A DNA stretch of 18,666 nucleotides, taken from assembly GCA_036244855.1 (NCBI GenBank), contig BQKZ01000682.1:24213-42878 (forward strand). Reading direction: 5' to 3'. Positions 17,934 through 18,666 of this stretch are shown here, piece by piece. The DNA comes from Temnopleurus reevesii (lineage: Eukaryota; Echinodermata; Echinoidea; Temnopleuroida; Temnopleuridae). Within the stretch, counting starts at the first letter, position 1. Each line of letters opens with the position of its first letter. The translations under genes and the position numbers were made by a program. The notes below the pieces were generated by a model that was not told the origin of the DNA, ran no database searches, and saw only the letters and a list, made by a program, of their open reading frames with translations.

Positions 17934-17934
17934 A

Positions 17935-18383
17935 CTCTATTTAACATAATTGTTGTTTATAATCTCTCCGGTCATTACTTATATATTTTGCTTGTGCTAT
18001 TTCAATTTTCCCTTGATGGCAAAATCAAATTACAGAAACGTTGGTACGTATCATTTCGGAAAATCAATGTTGATGTTGTGCTGTAATCATATTTAACAGC
18101 GATGATTGAACATAGCGAAGTAACATTCATTGACGTAAATTGCATCAATCATACTGCTTAAACAAATCCCAGAGGTATCCTTTTCCAAGTGATATTGTGA
18201 AAAGAAAATTGAGATCAAACCAAAGAAGCAAAAATCTTTCGAAAAAAATCTATGTGGTGGTCAGCACCAGTAAGTCATTCAACTCTGGGTAATTGCATCG
18301 ATTTATACTTCGCAGTAGTCTCCTTGGCCTTAATGAAGGGTATATACACACTAAGTGATATCCTGACACCATAGAATGCTTAC
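17935..18383. other. Non-coding stretch
   Basis: AT-rich sequence with no repeat family or RNA gene recognised. It ends at the donor side of the possible minus-strand exon. Confidence 0.35.
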
Positions 18384-18477
18384 CGATGCGAGTTCAATTT
18401 CGTATGCGATTGAATCGTAAATGCTTGACAAGCCCTTACAGGACCCTATTAGATCAGACAGAGCACCCGTCACATGT
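18384..18477 (-). CDS. Possible internal exon of an unrecognised protein
   Basis: On the minus strand GGGCAGATCTGCAG ends with an acceptor just before 18477, and GTAAGC, a good donor, follows at 18383. The 94-bp interval starts with one base of a split codon and then reads 31 codons: HVTGALSDLIGSCKGL, then SSIYDSIAYEIELAS. Codon use is mixed and the sequence looks like an amphipathic helical segment. I cannot assign it to a family. It lies on the same strand as the GPCR exon but does not resemble a receptor segment. A chance match of splice signals and frame is quite possible. Confidence 0.2.
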
Positions 18478-18666
18478 CTGCAGATCTGCCCAACTTTCAG
18501 GAAATTTAGAGAGAAAAAAACCCGCTCAATAAACACAATAATACAGAGAAAAGACGATTGGCTAAAGAGTATGTTGACTGGCACTTGCCGTACGCTCGCC
18601 TTAGGGTTAGCTAAGCGTTTCCCGTATATCCGCGGTCAAAGAGCATTATTCAAATTTCATGAACAC
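18478..18666. other. Right edge of the window
   Basis: Upstream side of the possible minus-strand exon. No further feature is recognised. Confidence 0.35.

Noticed and set aside
1..18666. CRISPR array, operon or bacterial system
   Set aside because: No regularly spaced identical repeats with unique spacers, no tightly packed genes and no ribosome binding sites. Splice signals and SINEs point to an animal genome.

Overview
The window looks like intergenic and intronic DNA from a nuclear animal genome. Supporting signs are AT-rich non-coding sequence, long microsatellites, many short inverted-repeat transposons (MITEs), Pol III-type SINE remnants, and split reading frames with spliceosomal acceptors. 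The repeat style and a peptide-receptor exon fit a marine invertebrate, perhaps an echinoderm or a related deuterostome. That placement is inference, because no diagnostic gene is present. No bacterial operon, CRISPR array, rRNA or intact tRNA was seen.

Layout. 1-2.9 kb: non-coding DNA with several terminal-inverted-repeat (TIR) elements. 3.28-4.64 kb: a large imperfect TCA/ATG triplet array with a higher-order structure. 5.02-5.16 kb: a purine-rich GA tract. 5.66-6.47 kb: a dense cluster of at least four MITEs, one of which carries another hairpin element inside it. 7.14-9.31 kb: a second decayed triplet domain (TAG/GTA type), broken by a short non-LTR-like 3' tail and by a 381-bp TIR element flanked by TTAA. 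10.1-11.1 kb: two possible exons, one on each strand; the plus-strand one resembles a galaxin-type di-cysteine repeat. 11.2-12.8 kb and 14.7-17.9 kb: SINE copies, a GACGTTGAAGG repeat family, further MITEs and a near-perfect 48-bp fold-back palindrome.

The only gene I am confident in is the minus-strand terminal coding exon of a class A (rhodopsin-like) GPCR at 13921-14233. It encodes the third extracellular loop, TM7, helix 8 and the C-tail. Its upstream exons should lie at higher coordinates or beyond the window, and I could not identify them. Other possible exons (10158-10385 minus, 10929-11054 plus, 18384-18477 minus) are tentative, and nothing links them into one gene. Most other open frames here are translations of simple repeats or of mobile elements.
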